From positions 25,633,799 through 25,697,798 of the forward strand of contig NC_087072.1 in NCBI RefSeq assembly GCF_026151205.1: DNA of 64,000 nt. The letters are read 5' to 3'. Below are positions 12,627-23,800 of the stretch, in pieces (position 1 is the stretch's first letter; the number at the start of each line of letters is the position of its first letter). The notes beneath the pieces are model-generated. The model saw only the letters and a program-made list of their open reading frames with translations. It had not been told where the DNA came from and searched no databases. This stretch comes from Bolinopsis microptera. Its lineage: Eukaryota > Ctenophora > Tentaculata > Lobata > Bolinopsidae. The translations under genes and the position numbers were made by a program.

Positions 12627-13101
12627 CACGTGCTGAGAGTGAGAGCTTGTCACGTGCTGAGAGTGAGAGCTTGTCACGTGCTGAGAGTGAGAGCTTGTCA
12701 CGTGCTGAGAGTGAGAGCTTGTCACGTGCTGAGAGTGAGAGCTTGTCACGTGCTGAGAGTGAGAGCTTGTCACGTGCTGAGAGTGAGAGCTTGTCACGTG
12801 CTGAGAGTGAGAGCTTGTCACGTGCTGAGAGTGAGAGCTTGTCACGTGCTGAGAGTGAGAGCGTGTCACGTGCTGAGAGTGAGAGCTTGTCACGTGCTGA
12901 GAGTGAGAGCTTGTCACGTGCTGAGAGTGAGAGCTTGTCACGTGCTGAGAGTGAGAGCGTGTCACGTGCTGAGAGTGAGAGCTTGTCACGTGCTGAGAGT
13001 GAGAGCTTGTCACGTGCTGAGAGTGAGAGCTTGTCACGTGCTGAGAGTGAGAGCTTGTCACGTGCTGAGAGTGAGAGCGCGTCACGTGCTGAGAGTGAGA
13101 G
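12627..13101. repeat. 24-bp minisatellite, about 20 copies, one CACGTG E-box per unit
   Basis: The unit is CACGTGCTGAGAGTGAGAGC plus TTGT. Copies are almost identical, varying mainly at one T/G position. The unit has no stop codon in several frames, so open frames of 150-200 codons on both strands are by-products. Confidence 0.97.
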
Positions 13102-14193
13102 TAATTTTTTCAGACCTAAAAGAGAAAAGTTTAATTTTACATAAATAAAACTATCATACTTAGACAATATTGCTGTGGGAAGGATTAGAAAACGTATGAA
13201 TATGATAGTTATAACTTTCTGAAATCTGAACTGCCAAAAAGTTATAAAAATGTACTGAAATATTGATATTGACCTGAAAGTCTTAGGTATTAGATCTTCC
13301 TTTCGTCTCTTTAGAAAAATATTCTTTTCTTGTTTATGGGGTGTCCTAGATCGCAGGGCGTCCTATCTTAATAAACCTGTAGGTTAATATCTCATAACAC
13401 AAAACATACTTTATCTTCTCATGGATTAATAACAGCAATAATTGGCCACTAATGTTCAGGAATTTTAATGCAATTGTTGAATTGTGAACTGTCAAATTAA
13501 ATACGAATATTACGAATATAAAGTAAAATTGACATTGATGACAGACCGTTTGTCCTGCTCAGCGTAGTTGCAGTTTAACAAGGATGCTAGAAAGTGATAC
13601 TGTGACATTACATAAAAGTTGTTACTTTGAAGTTTGAAGTAACTGCTACTTTACAACAAAGTTATTGATCACAATGAAAAGAGAAGCAGCCCTACTACTT
13701 CCCTTTTCTTGAGATAATAAAAGTCTTATGGAGGCGGGAAAATTCTGACCTAATGTTTTTTATTGTGATCCACAGCTGCTAAAACTTACCGTTGAACAAC
13801 TTCTAAAAAATTAGACTAATTAGACTTAAAATTTGCAAAGTTTTGGAAACCAAATAATTTGTATGGTCCGAGTTTTGTATCACCCAAATTTATTGTTCCC
13901 GCAATTTGTTATGCTATATTTCTAGCATGATGCATCGTCTTTACCGAATTTTACCGCTTTTCCCGCCTCCATTGAAAGTAAACCGTTACTTCTAACAATT
14001 TATGCTCACTGTACATAAATAGCCTTTGCTTTGCGTCTCGAAGACTTCCTGAAATCTATTAAGTGTGAGTTGAGGTCTACCATCATCTAGAGAATACACC
14101 TGACTAAGTGAATGAATAAGTATTGGGGCTAGGTTTGAATGCTTGTAGTAGTATATAAAAAGTATGTATATCGAAAAATATGCTACTTGTTAA
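13102..14193. other. Stretch without a recognised gene
   Basis: AT-rich. The only structure seen is a 14-bp inverted repeat TGGAGGCGGGAAAA at 13729-13742 and 13958-13971, possibly the ends of a small foldback of about 240 bp. Confidence 0.4.
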
Positions 14194-14253
14194 TTATAAA
14201 CTATAGCTAATTCTCTGAAGTAAAAACTACCATACCCATATCCTGACATGTCG
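14194..14253 (-). pseudogene. Duplicate of the last 47 coding bases and 3' flank of the sushi gene
   Basis: It matches 15211-15270 at about 58 of 60 positions, including the stop codon region of the gene at 15224-16526. The 755-bp inverted-repeat element lies between the two copies. Confidence 0.8.
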
Positions 14254-14282
14254 GGAAAAAGATGCTACTTGTTTATTGTTAA

Positions 14283-15037
14283 TTATAAACCCCTCCGGGA
14301 TAGAATAAGATTCTGATAATCCCGGCTCCCGCTAAATAGATTCTGATAATCCCGGCTCCCGCTGTTAGTTTTTTCCCGCTGAATAAATAACCCCGGCACA
14401 GCTTTTATAATCCCGCCCCGCTAATTTGGCTCAACAAGATTTGTTTTGATATTCCATGAGAATTTCAACCGCGTACTGTCACGTGTTTTGATGACGTGTA
14501 TCACGTGACTAACTACTACGACGCGCATTGGTAAAAAATGTCACGTGACCTATGGCTTAACGTAAGAACTATAAATACACTCGATCTACGTATCGGTCTA
14601 ATTGCAGGCGCTGGCAAAACTCCAGCACACTACATTACTTAAACTCTTACATTAATTGGACCAGTTCCAAAACTTGTCTCGACGGTTACATTTGATTTTG
14701 TCCGGTTCGGTTAATTTTGTCGAGTTTGATATAAGCCATGTATTATAGTCGTCTACTTTGATGAACTTCATGACACGATATCATTATCAGCTTTTATCGC
14801 TTGCCAGGCTTAACTCGACGCCCCTTATCGATATTCATATTCATTCAACGTTCTGACTGAGGAATAGTGTTTAGATATAACGCCAATTTCAAAAGTCATA
14901 GTACCTTAGTTGTATTTATTTGGAAGTCCCCAATTCCATTTCATATTTTCCATAATGATCTCATATAGCTAGAATTAAGAGTAAAATGTCAAATTTGTTG
15001 GTCCTAGGCCCTAGCACTTACCCGGAGGGGTTTATAA
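14283..15037. mobile_element. 755-bp non-autonomous inverted-repeat element
   Basis: It begins with TTATAAACCCCTCCGGG and ends with the exact inverse complement, a 17-bp perfect TIR. There is no coding capacity. Internally there is tandem CCCGGCTCCCGCT sequence near the left end and a cluster of CACGTG sites at 14478-14546. The TTATAA at each outer edge could be a target duplication or part of the TIR; the palindrome makes this ambiguous. Confidence 0.65.
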
Positions 15038-15070
15038 CACATAACACCGGCACGCTTAAGTTATATTAAA

Positions 15071-15174
15071 ATAACCCCTCGTGCCAAAGCACGTCGGGGT
15101 TATTTTCATAATAATCCCTCGTGCTTCGCACTCGAAATTATAATAAATTTTTCCCGCGCGTCGCGGGAAAAATT
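15071..15174. repeat. Consecutive GC-rich hairpins
   Basis: 15071-15103 folds as ATAACCCCTCGTGC against GCACGTCGGGGTTAT. 15146-15174 folds as a perfect AATTTTTCCCGCG / CGCGGGAAAAATT stem with a 3-base loop. Both lie just past the stop codon of the sushi gene (which reads leftward) and could affect its 3' end. Confidence 0.7.
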
Positions 15175-15223
15175 GAAATATAATCCCTGCGCATGCCGGG
15201 GTTATGTGTGTTATAAACTATAG

Positions 15224-16526
15224 CTAATTCTCTGAAGTAAAAACTATCGTACCCATATCCTGACATGTCGGTGTAGTTGCCCACGTGTCCTCCGCTTCGC
15301 ACGTGACCGACATGACGTAATGCAAATGGTCGGACATGCAAGTTACCTTGGCAACTGTGTTTACTTGAACAGGTCCACTTGGGGAGACAAGGGCGTTTCC
15401 CACCGTCAGAGCGGTACATTGCACTGGAAATAGTGTGTTATGAACATTAATTGATTAGTCGAGTCAGATAAATTTACAATTAGGAAAGCAGCCCGGACAC
15501 TATTCAATTGCTCAACCTTTATTTCAATATTCTTATTCAACTTTAATAAACCCGAAAACGTCTTGGTATGTAGTAATTAATTAGCTTTTTTATGATTTAT
15601 GAGGTTTTTACGATTCCAAAGTTCAAACAATTCGTAACATTCCTCACTTTTATTGTTTTTATGGCTTTTCAACCACAATCATTAAACGTGGTTTTTACAA
15701 TGAGACGTTACACCGGTTACAGGTTTATTACCTGGTTTAGGCCTGTAAAAGGCCGAGGTAGGGTTGGTAATAATCTTTATCTTTACACAAGCATTCTCCC
15801 AATCATATCCCCAGCCTTCATTACACTCCCCATCTGACGTGTCCATAACTGTTACCTCGTTACACTGCACTATAACCCTTGGTCCTGGAAGCTTCTTCGA
15901 GAAGGTCCACACAATATCATCACCACTTGGCGAGCTACAGTCATTGAGGAATTTTTCAGTTTGATCATAACACCCGCTAATGTACTGTTTTGGGGAGTTT
16001 AAGAGGTCATATACGGCAATTTTTCCTTTGTAAGATTCTACGCTGTGATAAAAGTACACAAGGACTTTCTCTGCGTTGTTTGCCTTTATTTGAAGATCTT
16101 CACTTTCCCAGTCGAAGTCTACTATTGCACCTTGAGTTACTGGTATCCAGCCTGAAGTTGTGATTGGAGTTTGAAGACCAGACAAACAACGAAACTTACA
16201 GTTATCGCTATGGTTACGTTTTTTTATATCTTGGCGGACTAACGGAAAATTGTTTACGATCTTCGGCAAATTTAAGCTCTAACCATAATGAGATCAGAAA
16301 CAACTAGTAACTGCTATGTACGATATTCTAAATAGTAACTGCTATGTACGCTATTCTAACTAGTAACTGTTGTGTACGATATTCTAACTAGTAACTGATG
16401 TGTACGCTATTCTAACTAGTAAATACTGTGTACGATATTCTAAATAGTAACTACTGCGTACGTACCATCATCAGTAGCAGCAGCTCCAGCGAAGAATAGG
16501 AGGAGAGCTGTGAAGAAGATAACCAT
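15224..16526 (-). CDS. Secreted protein with an unassigned beta-rich domain and a sushi (CCP) domain
   Basis: Exons: 16462-16526, 15732-16276, 15224-15423; 810 nt, 269 aa. Exon 1 gives a signal peptide (MVIFFTALLLFFAGAAA). Exon 2 is one domain of about 180 residues that I cannot name; it shares spaced features with exon 2 of the TSP1 gene at 33524-36092 (VDFxxxDL, SGC, a W-x-x-S block, a VxxxC strand, a final YR). Exon 3 has the sushi pattern: QCTAL, VTC, SVTCEAEDTW, TPTCQ. A role in binding outside the cell is inferred only from the architecture. The donor of exon 1 is one of two nearby GT (GATG|GTACGT or GGTAC|GTACGC); the second keeps the frame. Intron 1 is almost only a 28-bp tandem repeat. 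Confidence 0.75.
16294..16461. repeat. 28-bp tandem repeat making up intron 1 of the sushi gene
   Basis: There are six units, about 168 of the 185 intron bases. On the coding strand each unit starts with GTACG or GTACA, the first unit being the splice donor itself. Confidence 0.85.
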
Positions 16527-17177
16527 CTTGATACCAGTCTGGGACTTGACAGTTGACTACTTCGGTTATCTAACTTTAGATAGCTTTAAAATTGTAAGCA
16601 GTGTCACAAACGAAGGTAAACCGCTGGCTTGTATTGTGGCTACAAAGAGAGCATGCTCCCTCTTTCTAACCTTGTATCACGTGGTTTGCCCGGCGGAGGA
16701 AAAGTTAAATTGTTAGGGACTAATGGCTCAACAAGCCCAGTCGCTAGTTATCCACGTGAACATACTAAGGACTGACTAGTTATCCACGTGAACATACTAA
16801 GGACTGAATATTTCAGTTATAACGGCCTATCCGCTGCTCTGGCAGCACATGACTGCGTTACTAATAATTATAGTATCTGTACATAATAAATTAATAAGGT
16901 CAGACGTGTATTCCAAGATCAGGACCTGTGGCCACGTTATAATTAAATTCAACGTCAGTAGCCAGATGGTTTCGCCTGAGATGAGACTCACTAGAGTTTT
17001 AGCGAATGCCCTGTTTTATGTGCTCTTCAGTATGGCTCTCAGTTCTGAAAATAAGTATATACTATATATAGAATATTTTGTTAGAGCTTTCGCTGACGTT
17101 GAGGTGGAAAAAAAAGCCAATATCGAGTTTTGTAGCCACAATCGCCCCGGAATAAAGCAGTAAAGGATCACAAGATA
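16527..17177. other. Intergenic, promoter side of the sushi gene
   Basis: No exon recognised. A 34-bp direct repeat containing TATCCACGTGAACATACT occurs at about 16747 and 16781. Confidence 0.4.
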
Positions 17178-17508
17178 GTTAAGTGTCATCAAACAAATGA
17201 TACGACGTATTCCAGGGCGATCTGCTGAAGACTCAACTAGTTTCGGCCTTTGAGGGCCATCCACAGGAGTGTCACCTAGCAGAAGTCAAAAATTTAATAA
17301 ACTGATATCAGAAGAATATGTCATATTATCATATTAGTAAACATACGGTTAATTAATCTGAAAATCCATAGTAAAGTTACAAACTCATGGGGCAGAAAAA
17401 AAAAACCAAAGTGTAAACTCAGAGTACAAAAGTGAGAACTAGGAAGCGGAAAATATAGCCGTACACCCAGTGAAAGAACGTGAGGTGTGACCTGAACCAA
17501 AGATAACA

Positions 17509-18617
17509 TTAATTGCCACTGACCTTGCTCCTATTTAAACCAATTATCCTGGCTTTAAATCTCTCGATAAACATATCCTCATACATGTTCAGGTCATCTC
17601 TATTGCATTTGCGGATACTCCCAAAGTTAAAACTAGAAAGTTTATCATCTAACATTTCATAATGCACATCGTGAATGTGCAGAGCTAATGATGACTTATT
17701 ATAATGTTCTGGTTTGAAAGCTGCTCTGTGGTTATTCATGCGTATATTGAGGGGTAGCCATGTCTGGCCAAAATAGAAGCCACTCGAACATAACTTACAT
17801 TGAGCTACGTATATAACATTCTCATCTCTACAATTTAAACTCATATCTAGTTCACATATCTGATTGTTAACAATAAATTTCCCATCAGCGTTGTTGTCCG
17901 TGAGTTTGCAAGTCAGGCATCTTGGTCTTTTACATGCTTGTGATGAGGTGTTGTTGTCTCTTCTAGACTGTTCCACGTATTCTGCTGGTGTAGTGGCGAA
18001 TTTTCTTCGTTTGAAGAGTTGGTCACTTATGTTACTGCCTCTTCTATTTGCGATAGTGATGGATACGTTCTCACCAATTATGTGTTCGATAGTCTGTTTC
18101 TTAGATTCTAGGAACATTCTGAGGTCTTTTAGTTCTTTGCAGTATTGGGCAGATAGTATCAGATTAGTAGAGGTTTCCTCCTTTTTCTCTACAACCGTTT
18201 TCTTAGGTTTCAGACGTTCATTCCTATCTACCAAATTCACCTTTTCTAGGATAACCTTAAGTTCCTGCTCATCATAGCCACTTTTCTTCAGGTCCGAAAT
18301 TATGTCTTTAGCTGCTTTATCAAATGCTTTCTCGTCTGAGCATATGGTTCTTGCTCGTAGTAGTTGTGAATATGGGACGCTTTTGAATACATGAGGAGGG
18401 TGGTAGCTATTTCTTTGTAAAAATGATCTGTTATCTGTTGGTTTCTGGTATAATGATGTCGCTATACCGAAAGTCCCATTCTCTGACTGCCTTATTTTAA
18501 CTAAAACATCCAGGAAGCTGAGTTCCCTGCCTATTTCCTCAGTGAATTCTATCCCGTATGCTGCAGCTTTACTATTGAGTAGTTTGACAAAATCGTAGAA
18601 CTCTTCTTCTGTTACTT
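17509..18617 (-). pseudogene. Penelope-like element: RT tail and GIY-YIG endonuclease, left copy
   Basis: It contains the CKRPRCLTC zinc motif before the endonuclease, then VIYVAQCKLC, GFYFGQTWLPLNIR and MNNHR of the GIY-YIG nuclease, and the acidic MYEDMFIERFKAR. It is read continuously through codon TAC at 18595-18597, which is a stop in the right copy. It is not a complete gene because the RT upstream is separated by a LINE fragment and truncated. Confidence 0.85.
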
Positions 18618-19206
18618 ACTTTGGTTACTTTGGTTGTGTTTATCCTCGTAGCAGGAAGGGTCATCAGATTTCTGACCACCTCGATGGCGAGTAGTCTACC
18701 AGGGAATTAGACCAGCTGCAGCTATAACCGGAAGTCGGAGGGTTGTCCGGTATCAAAGCAATAAACTTGGACAAACTAACTTTAAACGACTCAAACGTAG
18801 CTTCAGCTTTAATATTATCAGGCACTTTGTTCCACAGTTTTGGTCCTCTTACAGCAAATGAGCTGTCATAGAGTGTCTGGTTGCTCGAGGAACTCAACCT
18901 AGACAGGGAAGGGATGATTGCTCGGGTACCATGTCTGGATGTTTTTGTGAACCTTATATTGCTGCAATTGGGGACAACATTGTGAAGGATCTTCCACATC
19001 ATCAGAATAGTGTACCGTTCCCTTCTGCGCTGCAGTGACATTAGCTTTAGATGTGAAAGCCTCTCCCAGTAGTTCATATTTTCCAGACCGCATATACGAT
19101 CGGTGAATGTTCGCTGGACCCCCTCCAAAAGCTGGATCTCAGTCACCTTAACAGGGTCCCACAGCGGACAACAGTACTCTAGTAGGCTTCTGACCAAAGA
19201 CTTATA
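18618..19206 (-). mobile_element. CR1/Jockey-type LINE fragment, 5'-truncated
   Basis: It encodes the RT C-terminus (YKSLVRSLLEYCCPLW, LEGVQRTFT, LKLMSLQRRRERYT, MWKILH) and the 3' tail, closely related to the LINE at 60.2-63.5 kb. It ends in short ACCAAAGTA-like repeats, as CR1-group 3' ends do. It is inserted in the left Penelope arm between CTTCTGT and CTGACC. Confidence 0.82.
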
Positions 19207-19283
19207 TAGGGTAGTCATTACCTGACCATATACCAAAAATATCGTCGATGTAACGTTTCCAGAGTTTAACAAGTAAGTCCCAG

Positions 19284-20165
19284 TTGTCGATGATTGAGGG
19301 ATTAATCAGCGGAGGCTCTTTTAACAGCAAAATTTTAGAAACCATTACTGGATACACGGAACGGGGTGGAAAACTTAGGAAAACATGTTTTAAGACAACA
19401 ACTGGTATTCCTTATCCTCTATTCAAAATTCACAAACTAGAAGCGGAACAAATCAGAGACAAAAAGAACCCTCCCTCAAGATTGGTACACGCTCTAACAC
19501 AGTCCCCCACAACGAGGCTGGAGAAATACATAGCCTATCACTTCGGACAGGTTTCACGGAACTACTCAAACAATGAATATATAAAAGACACCAGTGATTT
19601 TCTACGTCAAATCAAAGACCTTGTTTTAGATGAAAGGGACCTTTTATTCACGATGGACGTGAAAGCTCTATATCCTAGTATGAGGCAGGATATCGTCCGA
19701 CAGTCGGTTAATGCAGCACTAGAAGAAGATACAACGCTCGCCCCAAACATCAAATCAGGCATGATGACAAGTATTAACTTTTGTCTACAGAACTCGACAC
19801 TAGAGTACAGAGGAGAGTTTTTCAGAGCCATCAAAGGTGTTCCAACAGGCGGTTCGATCTCAAGACCCTTAGCAGATACATTTCTGAAATTTTTGAAGAT
19901 TTTCTTAAAAGAGAACATCGACAACTGGGACTTACTTGTTAAACTCTGGAAACGTTACATCGACGATATTTTTGGTATATGGTCAGGGACAGAAGAAGAG
20001 TTCTAAGATTTTGTCAAACTACTCAATAGTAAAGCTGCAGCATACGGGATAGAATTCACTGAGGAAATAGGCAGGGAACTCAGCTTCCTGGATGTTTTAG
20101 TTAAAATAAGGCAGTCAGAGAATGGGACTTTCGGTATAGCGACATCATTATACCAGAAACCAACA
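19284..20165 (+). pseudogene. Penelope-like reverse transcriptase, truncated and with a stop
   Basis: RT motifs are visible: PYPLFKIHK, RLVHALTQSPTTRLEKYIA, FTMDVKALYPSM, IKGVPTGGSIS and YIDDIFGIW. The frame ends at TAA 20004-20006 where the left copy has TAC (tyrosine). Downstream codons up to 20165 continue the same protein until the LINE insertion. The N-terminal part of the RT is missing. Confidence 0.87.
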
Positions 20166-20172
20166 CCATATT

Positions 20173-20367
20173 TGTACTGTTTTATACCAGAGAAGAGAGG
20201 TCATTGTAGATCCTGATGGAAACGGAATCCACCTAACAGTACTGTCCAAGAGAGAGATAGCTCGCTCTCTTGCTACCTGTGTCAAAGAATTTATGGGGCG
20301 CAGCTACTTAATTCGAAAACACTGGCCGCTAAGACGGGAGTATGTTTCTTCATTGGGCAGACCTTAG
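20173..20367 (+). pseudogene. LINE ORF1 remnant: end of a GDSL/SGNH esterase
   Basis: The frame reads REVIVDPDGNGIHLT then VLSKREIARSLA to a TAG at 20365. The D-x-x-x-x-H block resembles the last catalytic motif of the esterase found in ORF1 of CR1-like elements. The 5' part is lost by truncation. Confidence 0.6.
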
Positions 20368-20849
20368 AACAGCAATACAATATACAAACATACTACATCG
20401 AAAATTTGGACATAATTATTAATCTACTAAGAATCGTACAGTATACGAACCATGTCTTATCTGCACCAGCTTACGGCTAATCGAAATCTTATCTTTACTA
20501 ATTTGAATCACGTAATCAGACCACTAAGTACATACACTTACAAGTTACAAATACAGAATACAAGTCACATTCACATTTCACATACTTCAATTAACTTTTT
20601 AAACTTATTCCCACAGAATAACACTTAACTGAATTGATTTCTCTAGTTAGGAGCTGAAGTTAGGGACCCGGACAGAGTGTTCACAAAACCTCGCACGTTT
20701 TCTCACTCTTCCCTGGCCCCATTTTCTTGGCTCACTCATCTGGAGTAGATACTTTCAGTAACTGTTTTTCCGTGTACTTTATTATATATTAATATACAGT
20801 AGCAAACCTATATCTACATTTAAACAAGAGTATCATTTACAGCCAAAAA

Positions 20850-23800
20850 ATGGTAGTTATCCGAAGTAGTAAAAATAGCTGTAAGGCCTGTACAAAGCGC
20901 CTAGTCTCACACAAGATAAGCATCACTTGTAGTATCTGTTATATGACATATCACCCAAAATGTGCTCACCTAACACCTAGCGACATAACTGAACTTACTG
21001 GAGAATGGTCTTGCTACAGCTGCATTTCAGAAATTCTTCCAGTGGGCGCCGTCATGCCTCTATTACCATCACGGCCTATACAAATCCCAGTCTCCAATAA
21101 ACGAGAAAAATGTCACACTTGCACAAAAATTGGGAATGTAAGACAAATGACCAAATGTTGCTACTGTGACAACCTATCCCACACAAGATGTTCTGCTGGC
21201 TCAACAGGCTGCAAAGAATGCTTGAGAAAAATTTTCCCAGCATATTATGTCTCCATTAGACAGCTTCACATGATAAATCTCAGTAACACTATTAGGTTTA
21301 ACCCCTTTAATCGCGACCACCTATCAAATCAAATAGGTGATCGTGATGATACTGATGTTGATTTGAATCCATGGGAAACAACGTCTAGTCTTCTAAATAA
21401 CTGCAAATACTATACCGCGAAAGCAATAAAAAATACGAAGGAGTATGAATTAAAACTTTTCTCGCTAAACGTTAGGTCACTTAATGGGAACATTGAAGAA
21501 TTTCGGGAGAATATAGATCAATACACAAAATACGACGTTCTCTGCTTCAATGAAACAAATTGTAACACGGAATGTTTGCCTTTTCAGGGAGAGGAGCTCG
21601 AACTAGACGGTTTCTATCCACCGTATGTTCAGACTCCCGCCAGAGCGTCAAATCGTGGTGGAGGATTAGTTATATATGTTAACAAAAAACTATGTGAATT
21701 ATCTGACATAAACGTTAAGAGCGCTCTATGTTGCCACGATAATCCTAAGATAGGAGAATTCTTGGTTGCAGAACTTACCTTGAAAGGGCACAAAAACGCG
21801 TTAATCTGTAATATATATCGCTCTCCAAGTGGGGATTTGAATGGTTTCCTTGAACAATTAAAAATTTTCCTCCGTAACTTAGCAAGACATCGAAACAAAA
21901 ATATCATACTGGCCGGTGATACTAACATAGACCTACTAGATTACGGGAGAATAGACTCTGTCACTAAGTATGTGGATACTCTAGCAGAGCATGGGTTCGC
22001 TCCTGTGATATCTAGACCAACTAGAGTCACAGATCACAGTGCGACAATCATTGACCATATTTTCGTCAATAATTGCCACGCTGTTACAAAATCGGGAGTA
22101 ATTTCTGAGTCAATCTCTGACCACTTGGCAACTTTTGTCACAATCATGGTTGATCAGAATAGGCTCAGTTGTAAACTTCAAGAAGATACAACAGAAATGT
22201 CTTCTCGAGTAATAAACGATGACAGTATCCAAAAGTTCGAGAACGACATTTCTGCGGTAGACTGGAACTTGGTTAATAACTATGATTCTGTAGATGAAAA
22301 ATTTGAGGCTTTCGATAAAAAATATAGTGAACTATACGACCGAAATTTCCCAATTAAGGCAAAAAAGAGTAAACCAGGCCGCCGTAAAAACACAAAGCCG
22401 TGGATCCAAGAATGGTTACGGTGCGCATGTGATCGCAAAAATAAATTGTATGAAGATTTTGTCACAAACCCGACCACTGAAAATGATATTAGGTACAAGA
22501 AAATGAAGAAATTTGTGAATAAACACGTGGATAAGGCCAAAAACAAATATTACAACGCATACTTTACAAAATATTCTAGCGACAGCAGAAAACAATGGCA
22601 AATGGTTAATAACTTGTTAAACAGAAAGAAAAAAGGCAAAATTAAGATAAACAAAATTAACTATAATGGGAGCGAGATAACAGATTCTCAGCAAATTGCG
22701 AATAGCTTCAATGACTATTTCTGCAATATAGCTGAGACTCTTAAGAGAGAAAATGGTCTCGTATGCTCTGAGGGCAGGACTATCGTAACAGAAACTCAAG
22801 ATAGCAAATGCCAGCGGAGCATGAATCTAGAAGATTCGTCCGCATCAGAAATAATTGAAATAGTGAAGGGTTTGAAGATTAAGTCGACTTCTGATATGAG
22901 TATACTTCCCCTGAAAAAAGTGAGCAATATACTTGCACCAGTGCTTAGCTGCCTAGTCTCTGCGTCTCTACATCAGGGGAAGTTTCCGCATAAATTGAAA
23001 ATCGCGAAAGTAGTTCCACTTCACAAAGGTGGGTCACGTGCTGAAGTTTCAAACTATCGACCTATCTCACTACTCTCATGTTTCTCAAAAATCTTTGAAA
23101 AAATTATGCAAGCGCGACTATTAGATCACTTAAAGACAGAGAAAATCCTATTTGACTCTCAATACGGATTTCGGGCTGGGCACAGCTGCGAACATGCTTT
23201 ACTAGAAGCCCAAAACCATATTCACAGGGCACTAGAAAAAAAGCAGGTCACAGCACTGCTTCTATTGGACTACAGCAAGGCCTTTGACATGGTTGACAGC
23301 AGTATTCTTCTGAGAAAACTTGAGCACTATGGAGTTCGGGGGTTGGCTTTATCTTTGTTTCACTCATATCTAACCGATAGAGAGCAATACGTGAGCGTCA
23401 ACAACTGCAAGTCCTCTCACCTCAAACTTAACTACGGAGTACCACAGGGCTCCATTCTCGGACCAATTCTGTTCATAATCTACATCAACGACCTTCCTCA
23501 GATTAGTAATTTAGCTAAACATATTTATTTCGCTGACGACGCAAACCTAATAATAAGTACAGATACATTTGAACAACTTAATGCATTGGTGAATGAGATT
23601 CTGACTTTGATAATTGATTGGGCTACTAATAACGGGCTCAAATTAAATGCTAGCAAAACTAAATATATGATCTTTACAAATAAAAAAACTAAGGATATAG
23701 AAATCTACATGGGAGGTGAGCGACTAAAGCAAAGTTATCACGAAAAGTTTCTTGGCGTGATCATTGATACTAAGCTAAATTGGGCCCACCACATTAGACA

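Larger units (their letters stand above)
17178..19281 (-). mobile_element. Penelope-like element, left arm of a head-to-head pair (5'-truncated)
   Basis: It is the inverse complement of 19917-26111 with the later insertions removed. It keeps the end of the RT (YIDDIF at about 19218), the linker and the GIY-YIG endonuclease, and stops at about 19281 where the right arm begins. A LINE fragment interrupts it at 18618-19206. The identity of the arms over the endonuclease region (243 identical residues) shows a recent origin or homogenisation. Confidence 0.88.

Noticed and set aside
12537-13167. 150-200 codon open frames on both strands (ACHVLRVR and AESESLSR repeats)
   Set aside because: By-products of the 24-bp minisatellite, open in several frames at once.
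17864-18277. 137-codon frame antisense to the Penelope endonuclease, also at 25012-25425
   Set aside because: It is an exact antisense shadow of the endonuclease coding region in both arms.
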